Part shown: piece after piece, positions 38,716 to 47,534 of the stretch
Numbering within the stretch: position 1 is the first letter of the stretch
How the letters are laid out: each line of letters starts with the position of its first letter
Assembly (NCBI RefSeq): GCF_020521235.1
Contig: NZ_BLAY01000007.1
Location: 27,002-91,001, forward strand
Direction: 5' to 3'
From: Microseira wollei NIES-4236
GTDB lineage: Bacteria; Cyanobacteriota; Cyanobacteriia; Cyanobacteriales; Aerosakkonemataceae
Length of the DNA: 64,000 nucleotides
Translations under genes and position numbers: made by a program
Notes under the pieces: generated by a model
Databases searched by the model: none
What the model was told of the DNA's origin: nothing
The model's input: only the letters and a program-made list of their open reading frames with translations

Positions 38716-39600
38716 GTGAAAAAAATTTTGGTGATAGAGGATAGTAAGCCATTCAGAAACCAGATTCTAAAACAGCTTGAATCTAAAGGTTTCTATACTA
38801 TCGCGGCTGAAAACGGCTTTGATGGCATTAGACTCGCAAAAGAACAGTTACCGGATTTAGTAATTTGCGATATTTTAATGCCGGATCTTGATGGTTACAG
38901 CGTTCTGATTACGCTGCGCCAAAACCCGGATACGGCGATTATTCCCTTTATTTTTGTCACTGCCAAAGTAACCCGGAGTGACCTTCGTAAAGGGATGGTT
39001 TTGGGAGCAGATGACTATCTTACCAAGCCATTTACGCCTGAGGAATTAATCGCTTCCGTCACCACGCAGTTGGAAAAACAGGTAGCTTTGCAAGCTGCGA
39101 TCGCAACTCGTTTAAACAAAGCCACCCAAAACCAACCAGCGGCGGATATTGCTTCCGCAGGTTCAATTCAAGCAGATAATAATGTCGAGTCAATTTTGCC
39201 CAATTGTCCCCAACTCGCTGAGGTTTTCCAGTTTATTGAAGCCAATTATCATCGATCGATTAACCTGTGCGATGTAGCCGAAGCCGTTGGTTATTCTCCC
39301 TCTTACTTGACTAATCTGGTGCGACAGCAAACCGGACACAGTTTATATCGCTGGATTGTCGAACGTCGCATGGCGGAGGCGCTTTCTTTGCTGCGAAAAA
39401 CTGATATGGCAGTTAATCAAATTGCTACAGCGATTGGCTATAAGGATGCCTGCCATTTCAGCCGCCATTTTCGCCAAGTTCACGGCACAAGTCCCCAAGC
39501 TTGGAGAAACGCCAATCGCCCTGGAGAAAGTCAACCAAGAGCGAAAGAATTGACAAGGCGATCGCAAGATTATTCATTGCCAACGCCTTTGACCTGTTAG
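38716..39600 (+). CDS. Response regulator with AraC-type DNA-binding domain
   Basis: Residues 1-120 form a receiver domain with the phospho-acceptor Asp52 in VICDILMPDLDGYSVL and Lys in FIFVTAKVTRSD. Residues about 175-275 are an AraC-type double helix-turn-helix (VAEAVGYSPSYLTNLVRQQT, VNQIATAIGYKDACHFSRHF). GTG at 38716 follows GGAGAG at good spacing. In Nostoc punctiforme an AraC-type response regulator lies next to the scytonemin genes with a hybrid sensor kinase and is needed for UVA induction (known). Here no sensor kinase adjoins it, so its partner must lie elsewhere, or its signal comes from CheA or another source (inference). Confidence 0.88.
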   Translation: MKKILVIEDSKPFRNQILKQLESKGFYTIAAENGFDGIRLAKEQLPDLVICDILMPDLDGYSVLITLRQNPDTAIIPFIFVTAKVTRSDLRKGMVLGADDYLTKPFTPEELIASVTTQLEKQVALQAAIATRLNKATQNQPAADIASAGSIQADNNVESILPNCPQLAEVFQFIEANYHRSINLCDVAEAVGYSPSYLTNLVRQQTGHSLYRWIVERRMAEALSLLRKTDMAVNQIATAIGYKDACHFSRHFRQVHGTSPQAWRNANRPGESQPRAKELTRRSQDYSLPTPLTC

Positions 39601-39876
39601 TAGACTCTAAAAAGTGGAAAGTCGATACTTGCAAAGCTTAAAAATCCTAGCTTTACAAGCATCAATTTTTCCACGAGTAGGGGCGGGTTTAACCAAATAT
39701 TTTGTGGTTACAACTATTAGACCTCTCCAAAAAACAAACTCAAAGACTGCTCGTGTCGCCTATCCCACAAGAGTTTTTGCAGAAGTCTATTGGTTGGTAA
39801 AACCCGCCCCTACAGACGATTTTAATTCGTCTAAAAACCAGTATTTTGACCAAAACCAAAGCTAGGAGTTGAAGCA

Positions 39877-39969
39877 ATGGTTACAGTCGCTCAACAGGGT
39901 GCTACCGATCGATACAAGCTGTTTGCGCTAACGCGCGATATTGCCCTGGTACGCCTAATTTATTTCTGA
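39877..39969 (+). CDS. Possible 30-residue small ORF or truncated gene start
   Basis: ATG at 39877 is preceded by AGGAG at eight bases and opens a 30-codon frame (starts MVTVAQQGATDRYKLFAL). It ends only 12 bases before a dispersed palindromic element at 39981, so it may be the start of a longer gene cut off by that element, or a leader peptide ahead of scyA. No homologue is recognised. The rest of the gap from 39601 to 40167 shows only repeat-like sequence. Confidence 0.3.
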   Translation: MVTVAQQGATDRYKLFALTRDIALVRLIYF

Positions 39970-39980
39970 TTTAAAGTTAG

Positions 39981-40079
39981 TGAGGTACAGCCCTTTGGCG
40001 CTTCGTTTGTGTAGCGGCACCGTTAACGGTGCCGCTACACAAACAAAGCCGTACCTCATAGGGCTGCTTTCCCGCTGTA
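39981..40079. repeat. Dispersed palindromic element (copy d)
   Basis: The core GCGGCACCGTTAACGGTGCC is a perfect palindrome, flanked by GTGTA/TACAC and TTTGT/ACAAA arms and outer GTGAGGTAC/GTACCTCA arms. It lies in the leader region of scyA. Confidence 0.75.
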
Positions 40080-40167
40080 TTTCTGATTTATGAATTAGCT
40101 CTCCCCGCTTCAATCTGCAATTCTTTAATCGGAAATTTGAAAGGAAAATCTAGAATTACTCAAGGAA

Positions 40168-41976
40168 ATGACTCAAAACTTTACTCAAAAAATCGCTTCC
40201 ATTACCACCGACTCGCGTCAGGCATTAGATTTAACTACCTTCGAGTACCAAAGTCTTGACGAACAGAAACAGGAATCGGTTGCTAGTGCGATCGCAAAAA
40301 TGTTAGAAAATTTGGGCATCGCCTACGCCTTTGGTGTCCCTGGGGGTGCGATGGCGTCCCTGTGGGGTGCGATGTCCAACAGCGACTTAGCAGTGATTCA
40401 CTTTCGCCACGAAGGAGGAGCCGCGTTTGCCGCCGCCGAGGCGTACTTCGCCAGTGGTAGCCCGGTAGCAGTTTTTACCACCGCCGGCCCAGGCATCACC
40501 AATTCCCTCACCGGATTGTTTGCGGCGCGGGGTGAAGGGGCGAAAATTATTCTCCTCTCTGCTTGTACGTCAGCATCCCAGCGCGGCAGGTGGGCGATTC
40601 AAGAAACCAGCGCCTTCACGCTACCCAGTTCGGGAATTTTTACATCAGGAACGCTGTTTAATTTTGCCGCCATCGTCGAAAGCGCCGACCAATTACCGCA
40701 AATTTCGCGCAAACTCGCGCTTGGTTTGTCGCAACCCGGTGGTTTTATCGCCCATTTGAGCATTCCCACCGGAATTCAAACCACTACGCTCAATACCTCC
40801 TTACCAAAGGTAAGCGTTGCCGAAACTGGTTCCATTCCCAACGAAGAAACCATCGCCAAATGCGTGCAGTTGCTTTCTGAAGGGCGATTTGCAATTTGGG
40901 TAGGTTTCGGCGCGCGGGGTGCTGCAAACGAGATCCGCCAACTGGCAGAGAGAACGGGCGCGGCTGTGATGTGTTCCCCGCGCGGCAAGGGCATTTTTCC
41001 CGAAAATCATCCCCAATTTGTCGGCGTAACCGGACTCGGCGGACATGCTTCGGTGATGCAGTACCTGCGCGAACAGCCTCCGGTACGCACGTTGGTGCTG
41101 GGGACGCGACTGGGCGAACCGACTTCGTTTTGGAGTGAAGCAATGGTTCCCCCGCGCGGCTTCGTGCATGTGGATATCGACCCAGAAGTGCCGGGAGTCG
41201 CCTTCCCTCATGCTGAAACCTTCCCCGTGCAATCCGATGTGAAAGCGTTCTTGAAAGCGCTGCTCAAGCAATTTCCCAAACGTCCGGGTATAGCCGTATC
41301 TTTACCTAATCCAGAAATAGAGGTAGTTGCAAAAGATACAGCTAGCAAGTTAGTGCGTCCTGCCGTGCTGATGGATGCGATTCAACGAATAATCGTTGAA
41401 GGAAGCGATGCCTTAGTCTTAGCCGAGTCGGGGAATTCATTTACTTGGTCAACGCACATGTTGCAGTTTACACAACCAAATCGTTACCGCGTCAGCACCG
41501 GCGTCGGGTCGATGGGTCATACCGTCACGGGTGTGGTAGGCGCGGCAATTGCCCGCGAAGGCAAAGCCGTCGCCATTGTCGGCGATGGGTCGATGCTGAT
41601 GAACAACGAAATCAGCACGGCGGTGAAATACCGAGTTCCTGCGGTTTGGGTTGTACTGAACGACGCTCGGTATAATATGTGTCACCAAGGCATGGCAATG
41701 TTAGGGATGACAGGTGCGGATGCCTTGTTGCCGGAGACAGATTTTGTAGCGATCGCGCGGGGAATGGGTGCAGACGGAATCCGCGTGGAAAGCGAATCCG
41801 AGATAGAAGCGGCGTTGGAATGTGCGATCGCATCAACTGGTCCGTTCGTCATCGATGTCATCATTGACCCCAATTGTCCCGCCCCCTCCCAAGGACGCAA
41901 CAAGAGTTTGCTAGTTGCACAAGGCGTCAAATCCAATTGTGCCAAACAAATTTCATTCCCATTAGTAGATAGCTAA
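40168..41976 (+). CDS. scyA: ScyA, thiamine-diphosphate acyloin synthase of scytonemin
   Basis: The 602-residue acetolactate synthase-like enzyme has the ThDP-activating Glu in RHEGGAAFAAAEAY (about residue 82) and the cofactor motif GDGSMLMNNEISTA near 472-485. ScyA couples indole-3-pyruvate with p-hydroxyphenylpyruvate to an acyloin (known for Nostoc punctiforme), the first committed bond of scytonemin. The start ATG at 40168 has AAGGA very close. It has no signal peptide, so it works in the cytoplasm. It leads scyB and scyC in the same direction, separated from scyB by long STRR repeats. Confidence 0.93.
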   Translation: MTQNFTQKIASITTDSRQALDLTTFEYQSLDEQKQESVASAIAKMLENLGIAYAFGVPGGAMASLWGAMSNSDLAVIHFRHEGGAAFAAAEAYFASGSPVAVFTTAGPGITNSLTGLFAARGEGAKIILLSACTSASQRGRWAIQETSAFTLPSSGIFTSGTLFNFAAIVESADQLPQISRKLALGLSQPGGFIAHLSIPTGIQTTTLNTSLPKVSVAETGSIPNEETIAKCVQLLSEGRFAIWVGFGARGAANEIRQLAERTGAAVMCSPRGKGIFPENHPQFVGVTGLGGHASVMQYLREQPPVRTLVLGTRLGEPTSFWSEAMVPPRGFVHVDIDPEVPGVAFPHAETFPVQSDVKAFLKALLKQFPKRPGIAVSLPNPEIEVVAKDTASKLVRPAVLMDAIQRIIVEGSDALVLAESGNSFTWSTHMLQFTQPNRYRVSTGVGSMGHTVTGVVGAAIAREGKAVAIVGDGSMLMNNEISTAVKYRVPAVWVVLNDARYNMCHQGMAMLGMTGADALLPETDFVAIARGMGADGIRVESESEIEAALECAIASTGPFVIDVIIDPNCPAPSQGRNKSLLVAQGVKSNCAKQISFPLVDS

Positions 41977-42215
41977 TAGCTAATGGTTAATAGCTAATGG
42001 CTAATGGCTAATGGCTAATGGCTAATGGCTAATGGCTAATGGCTAATGGCTAATGGCTAATGGCTAATGGCTAATGGCTAATGGCTAATGGCTAATGGCT
42101 AATGGCTAATGGCTAATGGCTAATCGTCAAAAAACAATCACCAAATAGCAATGAGCAATGAGCAATGAGCAATGAGCAATGAGCAATTAGCAATTAGCAA
42201 TTACCAAAACGGAGT
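41977..42215 (+). repeat. STRR array: 18 perfect CTAATGG heptamers plus inverted AGCAATG/AGCAATT units
   Basis: CTAATGG is repeated 18 times without a change from 41994 to 42119. After about 28 bases, AGCAATG units and then AGCAATT units follow to just before the scyB ribosome site. The right block is nearly complementary to the left one in reverse, so the spacer between scyA and scyB can fold into a long stem. No spacers of the CRISPR kind are present. Confidence 0.9.
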
Positions 42216-42220
42216 GCTAC

Positions 42221-43282
42221 GTGAACCTGTTTGAATCGACTCAAAAAATGGGTCATGAGCAAGTACTTTTTTGCCATGACAACAAGACAAATCTCAGGGC
42301 AATAATTGCCATTCACGACGCCGGATTAGGAGCGGCAATGGGTGCAACGCGCTTATGGCCTTATGCCAGCGAAGAAGAAGCTTTAAAAGACGCCCTGCGC
42401 CTCAGTCGCGGCATGACTTACAAAGCAGCTTGTGCGGGCATTCCCGTCGGTGGCGGAAAAGCAGTCATTATCGCCAAACCAGAACATAAAACCGACGAAA
42501 TGCTAGAAGCTTACGGGCGGTTTGTCGATAGCCTCAACGGACGTTTCATCACCGGACAAGATGTAAATCTTTGCCCAGAAGACGTTCGCACAATTCGCCG
42601 GGGAACCCGTCACGTTGTCGGCGTATCCGAACAAGCCGGAGGGCCAGCCGTTACCACCGCTTTAGGAGTTTTTCTGGGCATCAAAGCCGCCGTAGAGTTT
42701 CGCTTGCCCAACAAAGAATTGAACCAAATTAGAGTAGCGGTTCAAGGCGCTGGAAATGTCGGGAAAAACCTTTGCCAGCTTTTGCATCAAGCTGGAGTAG
42801 AAATTTTTGTCACCGACTTAAGCCGGGAAAGAACAGAGGAAATTAAACAACTTTATGGAGCAACAATTGTACAACCGGAGGAAATTTACTCCTTAGATGT
42901 AGATGTTTTTGCCCCCTGTGCTTTAGGAGGAGTTATTAACTGCACAACTCTGCTTTTGCTCAAAGCTCCAATTATCGCAGGTTGTGCCAATAACCAGCTA
43001 GAAGACGAGGTGTTACACAGCACAATTGTGGAATCAAAGGAAATCCTTTATTGCCCAGACTATGTAATCAACGCTGGCGGTTTAATTAATGTTTACGGCG
43101 AAATGATTGGAGCAAATGACGAAGAAATTATCGATGGCGTTAGTAGGATTTACGATACGCTGTTTGAGATTTTTTTCAAATCAAAACGAGAAAATATCAC
43201 CACTCATGAGGCTTCTAAACGTTTAGCTGAAGACCGCATTATGAAAGCAAAAAATCAAAAAATGTTGGCTAAAACTGCGTGA
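42221..43282 (+). CDS. scyB: ScyB, tryptophan dehydrogenase (Leu/Glu-dehydrogenase family)
   Basis: The 353-residue enzyme belongs to the Glu/Leu/Phe/Val dehydrogenases, with the substrate region GMTYKAACAGIPVGGGKAVI (residues about 65-82) and the NAD site VAVQGAGNVGKNLCQLL (about 174). ScyB oxidatively deaminates L-tryptophan to indole-3-pyruvate (known). GTG at 42221 has GGAG eight bases before it. The gene is followed by scyC after ten bases, so the two are surely one operon. Confidence 0.93.
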   Translation: MNLFESTQKMGHEQVLFCHDNKTNLRAIIAIHDAGLGAAMGATRLWPYASEEEALKDALRLSRGMTYKAACAGIPVGGGKAVIIAKPEHKTDEMLEAYGRFVDSLNGRFITGQDVNLCPEDVRTIRRGTRHVVGVSEQAGGPAVTTALGVFLGIKAAVEFRLPNKELNQIRVAVQGAGNVGKNLCQLLHQAGVEIFVTDLSRERTEEIKQLYGATIVQPEEIYSLDVDVFAPCALGGVINCTTLLLLKAPIIAGCANNQLEDEVLHSTIVESKEILYCPDYVINAGGLINVYGEMIGANDEEIIDGVSRIYDTLFEIFFKSKRENITTHEASKRLAEDRIMKAKNQKMLAKTA

Positions 43283-43292
43283 GGAACTAACA

Positions 43293-44273
43293 ATGGAAGA
43301 CAATACCTTTGCCACATCGGCTTATATCGCTACTTCGCCTGAGAAAGCCTTTGATTACCTGTGCAGTTTGAAAAACTTAGATGATTGGACGCTGTTCAGT
43401 CGCATGATAGAACAGGTAGACGAAAATACCTGGATTGGCACGGCATCGGGTTATCAAAGAAATCTTTACTATCACGTGAGAAAGATTGAAAACCCGCTGT
43501 TTTATGGGATAGAATGGCACTGCGGTTTTGAGTATAAAAAATACTTTCAAGTTTACCCGGTGCTGTTGTTTCCTCCCAGTTATATAGAACCGGGAACCGA
43601 GGAAGAGGGCGTTTATTTTCACTGGCTGAGTTTTGTCGATCCCAAGCGACGGACGCCGATGATTATGCAGGGAATTCATACCGTGCATACATCCGAATGT
43701 CGTTCGCTAAAAGCGATTTTGGAACGGCAAGCAGGGCGGACTAGAGCAGCAGAAGGACGTTATGCGATCGCAACCGACACCATGTACATCGACGCCCCGC
43801 TGGAATTAGGTTTCGAATATATCAGCAACCTGAAAAACATCGATGAATGGGCGCACCTTTTACGCCCAGACGGCGAGATTACATCCCAGTATGGTGAATT
43901 TCGCGACGAATACAACCAAAAGGTAAATGTAACGTTCCGGCTGCATAGCATGAACAATTACTATCTGCTCGAACAAGATTACTTTTACCCCGAATACAAG
44001 TTTTATCAGCGCTGTCCTGCCATTCTCATCCCCTGTTCTTATGCCTTTGGCGATCCATCCGCCAGGGGATTTATCCAACATCGAATTACATTCTGGAAAG
44101 TAGGCAAAGCTTACCGCCACGGCAAACTTCAAATGGAAGACTTTGGAGCCGAAAGCATGAACGTCAAGCGTTTAGTAGAAGCCAAAGCAGGCAATACAGA
44201 AACCTTTGCCCGTGGCATGAGTTATATGCCGCAGCAGAGTCAGGAATTATTAGCAGTTGGTAATGGTAAATAA
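43293..44273 (+). CDS. scyC: ScyC, scytonemin-monomer cyclase
   Basis: This 326-residue protein has two halves that resemble each other (SPEKAFDYLCSLKNLDDWTL and APLELGFEYISNLKNIDEWA), each like a START/SRPBCC-type fold. ScyC catalyses cyclisation and decarboxylation of the ScyA product to the tricyclic monomer (known). No signal peptide is seen. GAGGA lies nine bases before the ATG. The internal duplication is visible directly in the sequence. Confidence 0.9.
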   Translation: MEDNTFATSAYIATSPEKAFDYLCSLKNLDDWTLFSRMIEQVDENTWIGTASGYQRNLYYHVRKIENPLFYGIEWHCGFEYKKYFQVYPVLLFPPSYIEPGTEEEGVYFHWLSFVDPKRRTPMIMQGIHTVHTSECRSLKAILERQAGRTRAAEGRYAIATDTMYIDAPLELGFEYISNLKNIDEWAHLLRPDGEITSQYGEFRDEYNQKVNVTFRLHSMNNYYLLEQDYFYPEYKFYQRCPAILIPCSYAFGDPSARGFIQHRITFWKVGKAYRHGKLQMEDFGAESMNVKRLVEAKAGNTETFARGMSYMPQQSQELLAVGNGK

Positions 44274-44280
44274 CCAATAA

Positions 44281-44640
44281 ACTTTGGGTTTGGGGCAGGC
44301 AAGATGCCCACTCCACAAAACCAACAAAATTATTGTTGGGGCAGGCAAGATGCCCACCCCACAAAGCCAACAAAATTCTTGTGGGGTAGGCAAGATGCCC
44401 ACCCCACAAAGCCAACAAAATTCTTGGGGCAGGCAAGATGCCCACCCCACAAAGCCAACAAAATTCTTGGGGCAGGCAAGATGCCCACCCCACAAAGCCA
44501 ACAAAATTCTTGTGGGGCAGGCATTTTGCCCACCCCACAAAGCCAACAAAATTCTTGTGGGGTAGGCGTCCCGCCTGCCAAGATGTCCACCCCACAAAAC
44601 CAACAAAATTATTGTGGGGTAGGCGTCCCGCCTGCCACTA
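44281..44640 (+). repeat. About seven tandem units of roughly 50 bp between scyC and scyD
   Basis: Each unit reads like GGGGCAGGCAAGATGCCCAC followed by CCCACAAAGCCAACAAAATT and CTTGTG, with small variation, and the last two are changed to GTAGGCGTCCCGCCTGCC. Each unit contains inverted CCCCACAA/TTGTGGGG and GGCAAGATGCC segments. Related single copies lie at about 8072-8099 and 11737-11790. Frames through it on both strands are repeat artefacts. Confidence 0.9.
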
Positions 44641-44646
44641 TATCCA

Positions 44647-45897
44647 ATGAAACTCAAGCCATTTACTCTGACATTTCTAACTTTTTTGATTGCCACTGGT
44701 TTCAACTCAAAAGCAGCCGTTGCTACATCGCTAAAAATACTTGCCGATGGGCTGAATAATGCACGAGGTTTGACCTTTGATTCTGACGGTAATCTCTACG
44801 TTACAGAAGCAGGATTGGGTGGACAAGGAGCTTGCATTCCATCACCCACCAATCAAGGCAATTTATGTTACGGCACAACGGGTGCAGTGACAAAAATAGA
44901 AAATGGTAAAACCAAGCGCATTCTTACCGAACTTCCTTCCTTAGCATTAGCCGATGGAACGGGAGCCGCAGGCCCTAATGATATCAAATTTGATGCCAAT
45001 GGTAAACCTTATGTTTTGATTGGGTATGGGGCGAATCCAGCCTTACGAGATCCCGCATTCGGAAACGCTGAATTGGGAAAAATTATTGCTGCCGACTTTG
45101 AGACAAATTCCTGGAAAAGTATTGCCGATTTAGCGAATTACGAACTGGCGAACAATCCCGATCGAGGGGATATAGGTAGCAATCCCTTGGCTTTTTTAAT
45201 CGATGGAAAGCGAGCGATCGCAGTCGATGCGGGTGCAAACGACTTGCTGGGCGTCGGTACGGATGGGAGCGATTTGCAAGCGATCGCAGTCCTTCCCCAA
45301 CAAATATTAACCAATCCCATTTTCCCGCCTTCTAACGCCCAACCTTTCGATCCCACGCAAGTTCCATCACCCGATAATTTTGGCAATGCGCCACCCTCTG
45401 GCTTTCCCGTTCAAGCAACACCTACAGGTGTAGCAAAAGGCCCCGATGGTGCTTATTATGTCAGCGTATTTACGGGCTTTCCCTTTCCAGAAGGTGGGGC
45501 AAAAATCTATCGAGTTGGCGCAGATGATCGACCAACAATTTACGCAGATGGCTTTACCCAACTGACAAATTTAACCTTCGATCCGCAAGGCAATTTGTAT
45601 GCATTGCAGTACGCAGATCGGTCAGCTTGGAAAGGAAATTTTGATGGTTCCGTCATCAAAATAGCGCCCAATGGGACTCGCACCACCGTTTTTAGTGGGA
45701 ACGGACTAGAATCCCCCAGCAGCTTGACAATTGGCCCCGATGGTGCAATCTACGTGACTAATAGAAGCGATCGCCCAGGACAAGGACAAATCCTCAGAAT
45801 AGAAAATCCCAAATCCGTTCCCGAACCTACCTCAGTTCTAAGCATATTAACCCTGGGCATTTTAGGCGTTATAGCGGATTGCAGGCGCATGAGGTAG
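44647..45897 (+). CDS. scyD: ScyD/ScyE-family secreted beta-propeller protein (first of two)
   Basis: The 416-residue protein has a signal peptide (MKLKPFTLTFLTFLIATGF), then propeller-type repeats with LNNARGLTFDSDGNLYVTE and GVAKGPDGAYYVSVFTG blades, and a C-terminal PEP-CTERM-like signal: VPEPTSVLSILTLGILGVI followed by a basic end. ScyD-F are thought to work on the monomer outside the cytoplasm; in Nostoc scyE mutants are reported to accumulate monomer. Its last few codons (ending CRRMR) come from the palindromic element beginning near 45870, so the native end is altered. Assignment to scyD rather than scyE follows gene order only. Confidence 0.85.
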   Translation: MKLKPFTLTFLTFLIATGFNSKAAVATSLKILADGLNNARGLTFDSDGNLYVTEAGLGGQGACIPSPTNQGNLCYGTTGAVTKIENGKTKRILTELPSLALADGTGAAGPNDIKFDANGKPYVLIGYGANPALRDPAFGNAELGKIIAADFETNSWKSIADLANYELANNPDRGDIGSNPLAFLIDGKRAIAVDAGANDLLGVGTDGSDLQAIAVLPQQILTNPIFPPSNAQPFDPTQVPSPDNFGNAPPSGFPVQATPTGVAKGPDGAYYVSVFTGFPFPEGGAKIYRVGADDRPTIYADGFTQLTNLTFDPQGNLYALQYADRSAWKGNFDGSVIKIAPNGTRTTVFSGNGLESPSSLTIGPDGAIYVTNRSDRPGQGQILRIENPKSVPEPTSVLSILTLGILGVIADCRRMR

Positions 45898-45987
45898 ACC
45901 TTCGTTTGTATAGCGGCAGCATTAATGCTGCCGCTATACAAACGAAGCCAAAAGGCTTTACTTCACTCGAAAAGCAATCCGCTGTAA
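45870..45987. repeat. Dispersed palindromic element (copy e), overlapping the scyD end
   Basis: TATAGCGGATTGCA begins inside the last codons of the propeller gene, and the matching TGCAATCCGCTGTA-like arm ends near 45987. The core GCGGCAGCATTAATGCTGCC sits in GTATA/TATAC arms; other copies have GTGTA/TACAC, a compensated change. Confidence 0.8.
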
Positions 45988-46098
45988 TCGCTTGCGAAAA
46001 GGCCAATTAATTCCAGATTCTAGGTTGGGCTTACGGGGGTGAAACCCAACCTACTTATAAAGTGTTCTCATTCTTATCAACGATCAATCTCGAAAGCT

Positions 46099-47439
46099 AT
46101 GAAACTCAAATCCTTTGCTTTGACAATGTTCGCATTTTCTATTGCCGTTGTTTCTGGAAACCAAGCAGCAGAAGCTGTAACATTAACCAAAATTGCCGAA
46201 GGACTTAATAATGCACGAGGTATCACCTTTGGGCCTGATGGTAATATTTATGTTGGAGAAACAGGTTTAGGAGGAAATGGAAATTGCCAGCCATCGCCTT
46301 CTACAACAGGTCAGCCAATATGTGCTGGTAATACAGGTTCGGTCACCGTAATTAAACCAGACGGAACCACAAATCGTATATTTGATGGTTTCCAATCCCT
46401 GGCATTACAACCTTCTCAGCAACAGGGAGCAGGCCCCCAAGCAGTAAGTTTTGATTCCCAAGGCAATGCTTATCTTTTAGTTGGATATGCTGGTTTTCCA
46501 GGCAACCGGGATACAGAATTAAATGCCCTTTCTCTTAATGTTCCATTACCACCAGAGCAATATATTATTGCGCCTCCAGTTGCACCCGATAAAGTATTAA
46601 ATACTCCTGACTTGGCAAAACTGTATAAAGCCGATTTAAACACCGGGGCACTTTCAACTATTTTTGACTTTGGTAAATACGAACTTCTCAACAACCCTGA
46701 CGGCGGAGATGTGATTACCAATCCTTATGCGATCGCAATTAAAGGTGATACCGCCTATGTCGCTGATGGCGGTGGAAACAGCATCTACGGTGTCAAACTT
46801 GATGGCAGTGATGTCAAAGCAATTCCAGTACCCAAGCAACTCGTAAAAAACCCAATATTCCCACCTCCCGCACCAGGATTGCCCCCTGGAGTAGTACCAG
46901 AAATTCCTCCGGCTGAGATACTACTTCAATCAGTACCAACGGGCATAACTCTTGGCCCCGATGGCAATATATATTTTGGCGAATATACAGGTTTTCCCTA
47001 TCCAGAAGGTGCAGCACGTGTATTCAAACTGGGGCCAAATGACGAGCCAGAAGTTTTCGCGCAAGGGTTTACCGGCATCACCGATCTAACCTTTGATAAA
47101 AACGGCAATTTGTTAGTTTTACAATTCACCGATCAGTCAGAGTGGAAGGGTCAAGATTTACGTTTTCTACCAGGTTCTTTAATCCAACTATCTCCTGATG
47201 GAACGAGGACAACTTTAGTTGCTGCTGGTCAAGGACTCGAATCCTCTACAGGCATTGCTATCAGTCCTGACAATGAGATATTCATCACAAAACGCGGCGT
47301 TGGAACATTAGGAGAAGTCGTCAAACTTGAAAGAACCAAAGTACCGGAACCAGCTTCTATATTTGGTTTGTTCGCAATCGGTGCTTTAGGTGCAGCCTCC
47401 AAGCTGAAAAGCAAGCGCAAAGAGTTAGCTAATTGCTAA
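46099..47439 (+). CDS. scyE: ScyD/ScyE-family secreted beta-propeller protein (second of two)
   Basis: A paralogue of the preceding protein (shared KIAEGLNNARGITFGPDGNI, SVTVI, and YTGFPYPEGAARVFKLG), 446 residues from the ATG at 46099, where a signal peptide starts (MKLKSFALTMFAFSIAVVSG). A longer frame from 46039 would hide the signal. Six-bladed propeller repeats fill the middle and it ends in VPEPASIFGLFAIGALGAA plus basic residues, a PEP-CTERM-like tag for extracellular or envelope sorting. It is probably required for late scytonemin assembly (family knowledge). The pair most likely arose by tandem duplication. Confidence 0.85.
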   Translation: MKLKSFALTMFAFSIAVVSGNQAAEAVTLTKIAEGLNNARGITFGPDGNIYVGETGLGGNGNCQPSPSTTGQPICAGNTGSVTVIKPDGTTNRIFDGFQSLALQPSQQQGAGPQAVSFDSQGNAYLLVGYAGFPGNRDTELNALSLNVPLPPEQYIIAPPVAPDKVLNTPDLAKLYKADLNTGALSTIFDFGKYELLNNPDGGDVITNPYAIAIKGDTAYVADGGGNSIYGVKLDGSDVKAIPVPKQLVKNPIFPPPAPGLPPGVVPEIPPAEILLQSVPTGITLGPDGNIYFGEYTGFPYPEGAARVFKLGPNDEPEVFAQGFTGITDLTFDKNGNLLVLQFTDQSEWKGQDLRFLPGSLIQLSPDGTRTTLVAAGQGLESSTGIAISPDNEIFITKRGVGTLGEVVKLERTKVPEPASIFGLFAIGALGAASKLKSKRKELANC

Positions 47440-47534
47440 TTGCTAATTGCTAATAGGTAATTGGTCATTGGTTAATGCTTCCCCATTACCGATTACCTAT
47501 TACCCATTACCCATTAACTATAGGAGTGAAAATC

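Noticed and set aside
40790..41271. Long antisense frames inside scyA
   Set aside because: They are shadows of a well-supported ThDP enzyme gene with high codon bias.
41977..42215. Possible CRISPR array in the heptamer region
   Set aside because: The units are contiguous seven-base repeats with no unique spacers and no cas genes nearby.
44164..44759. Several frames on both strands across the scyC-scyD tandem repeat
   Set aside because: The unit length keeps frames open by chance; the products are pure repeat with no start signal.
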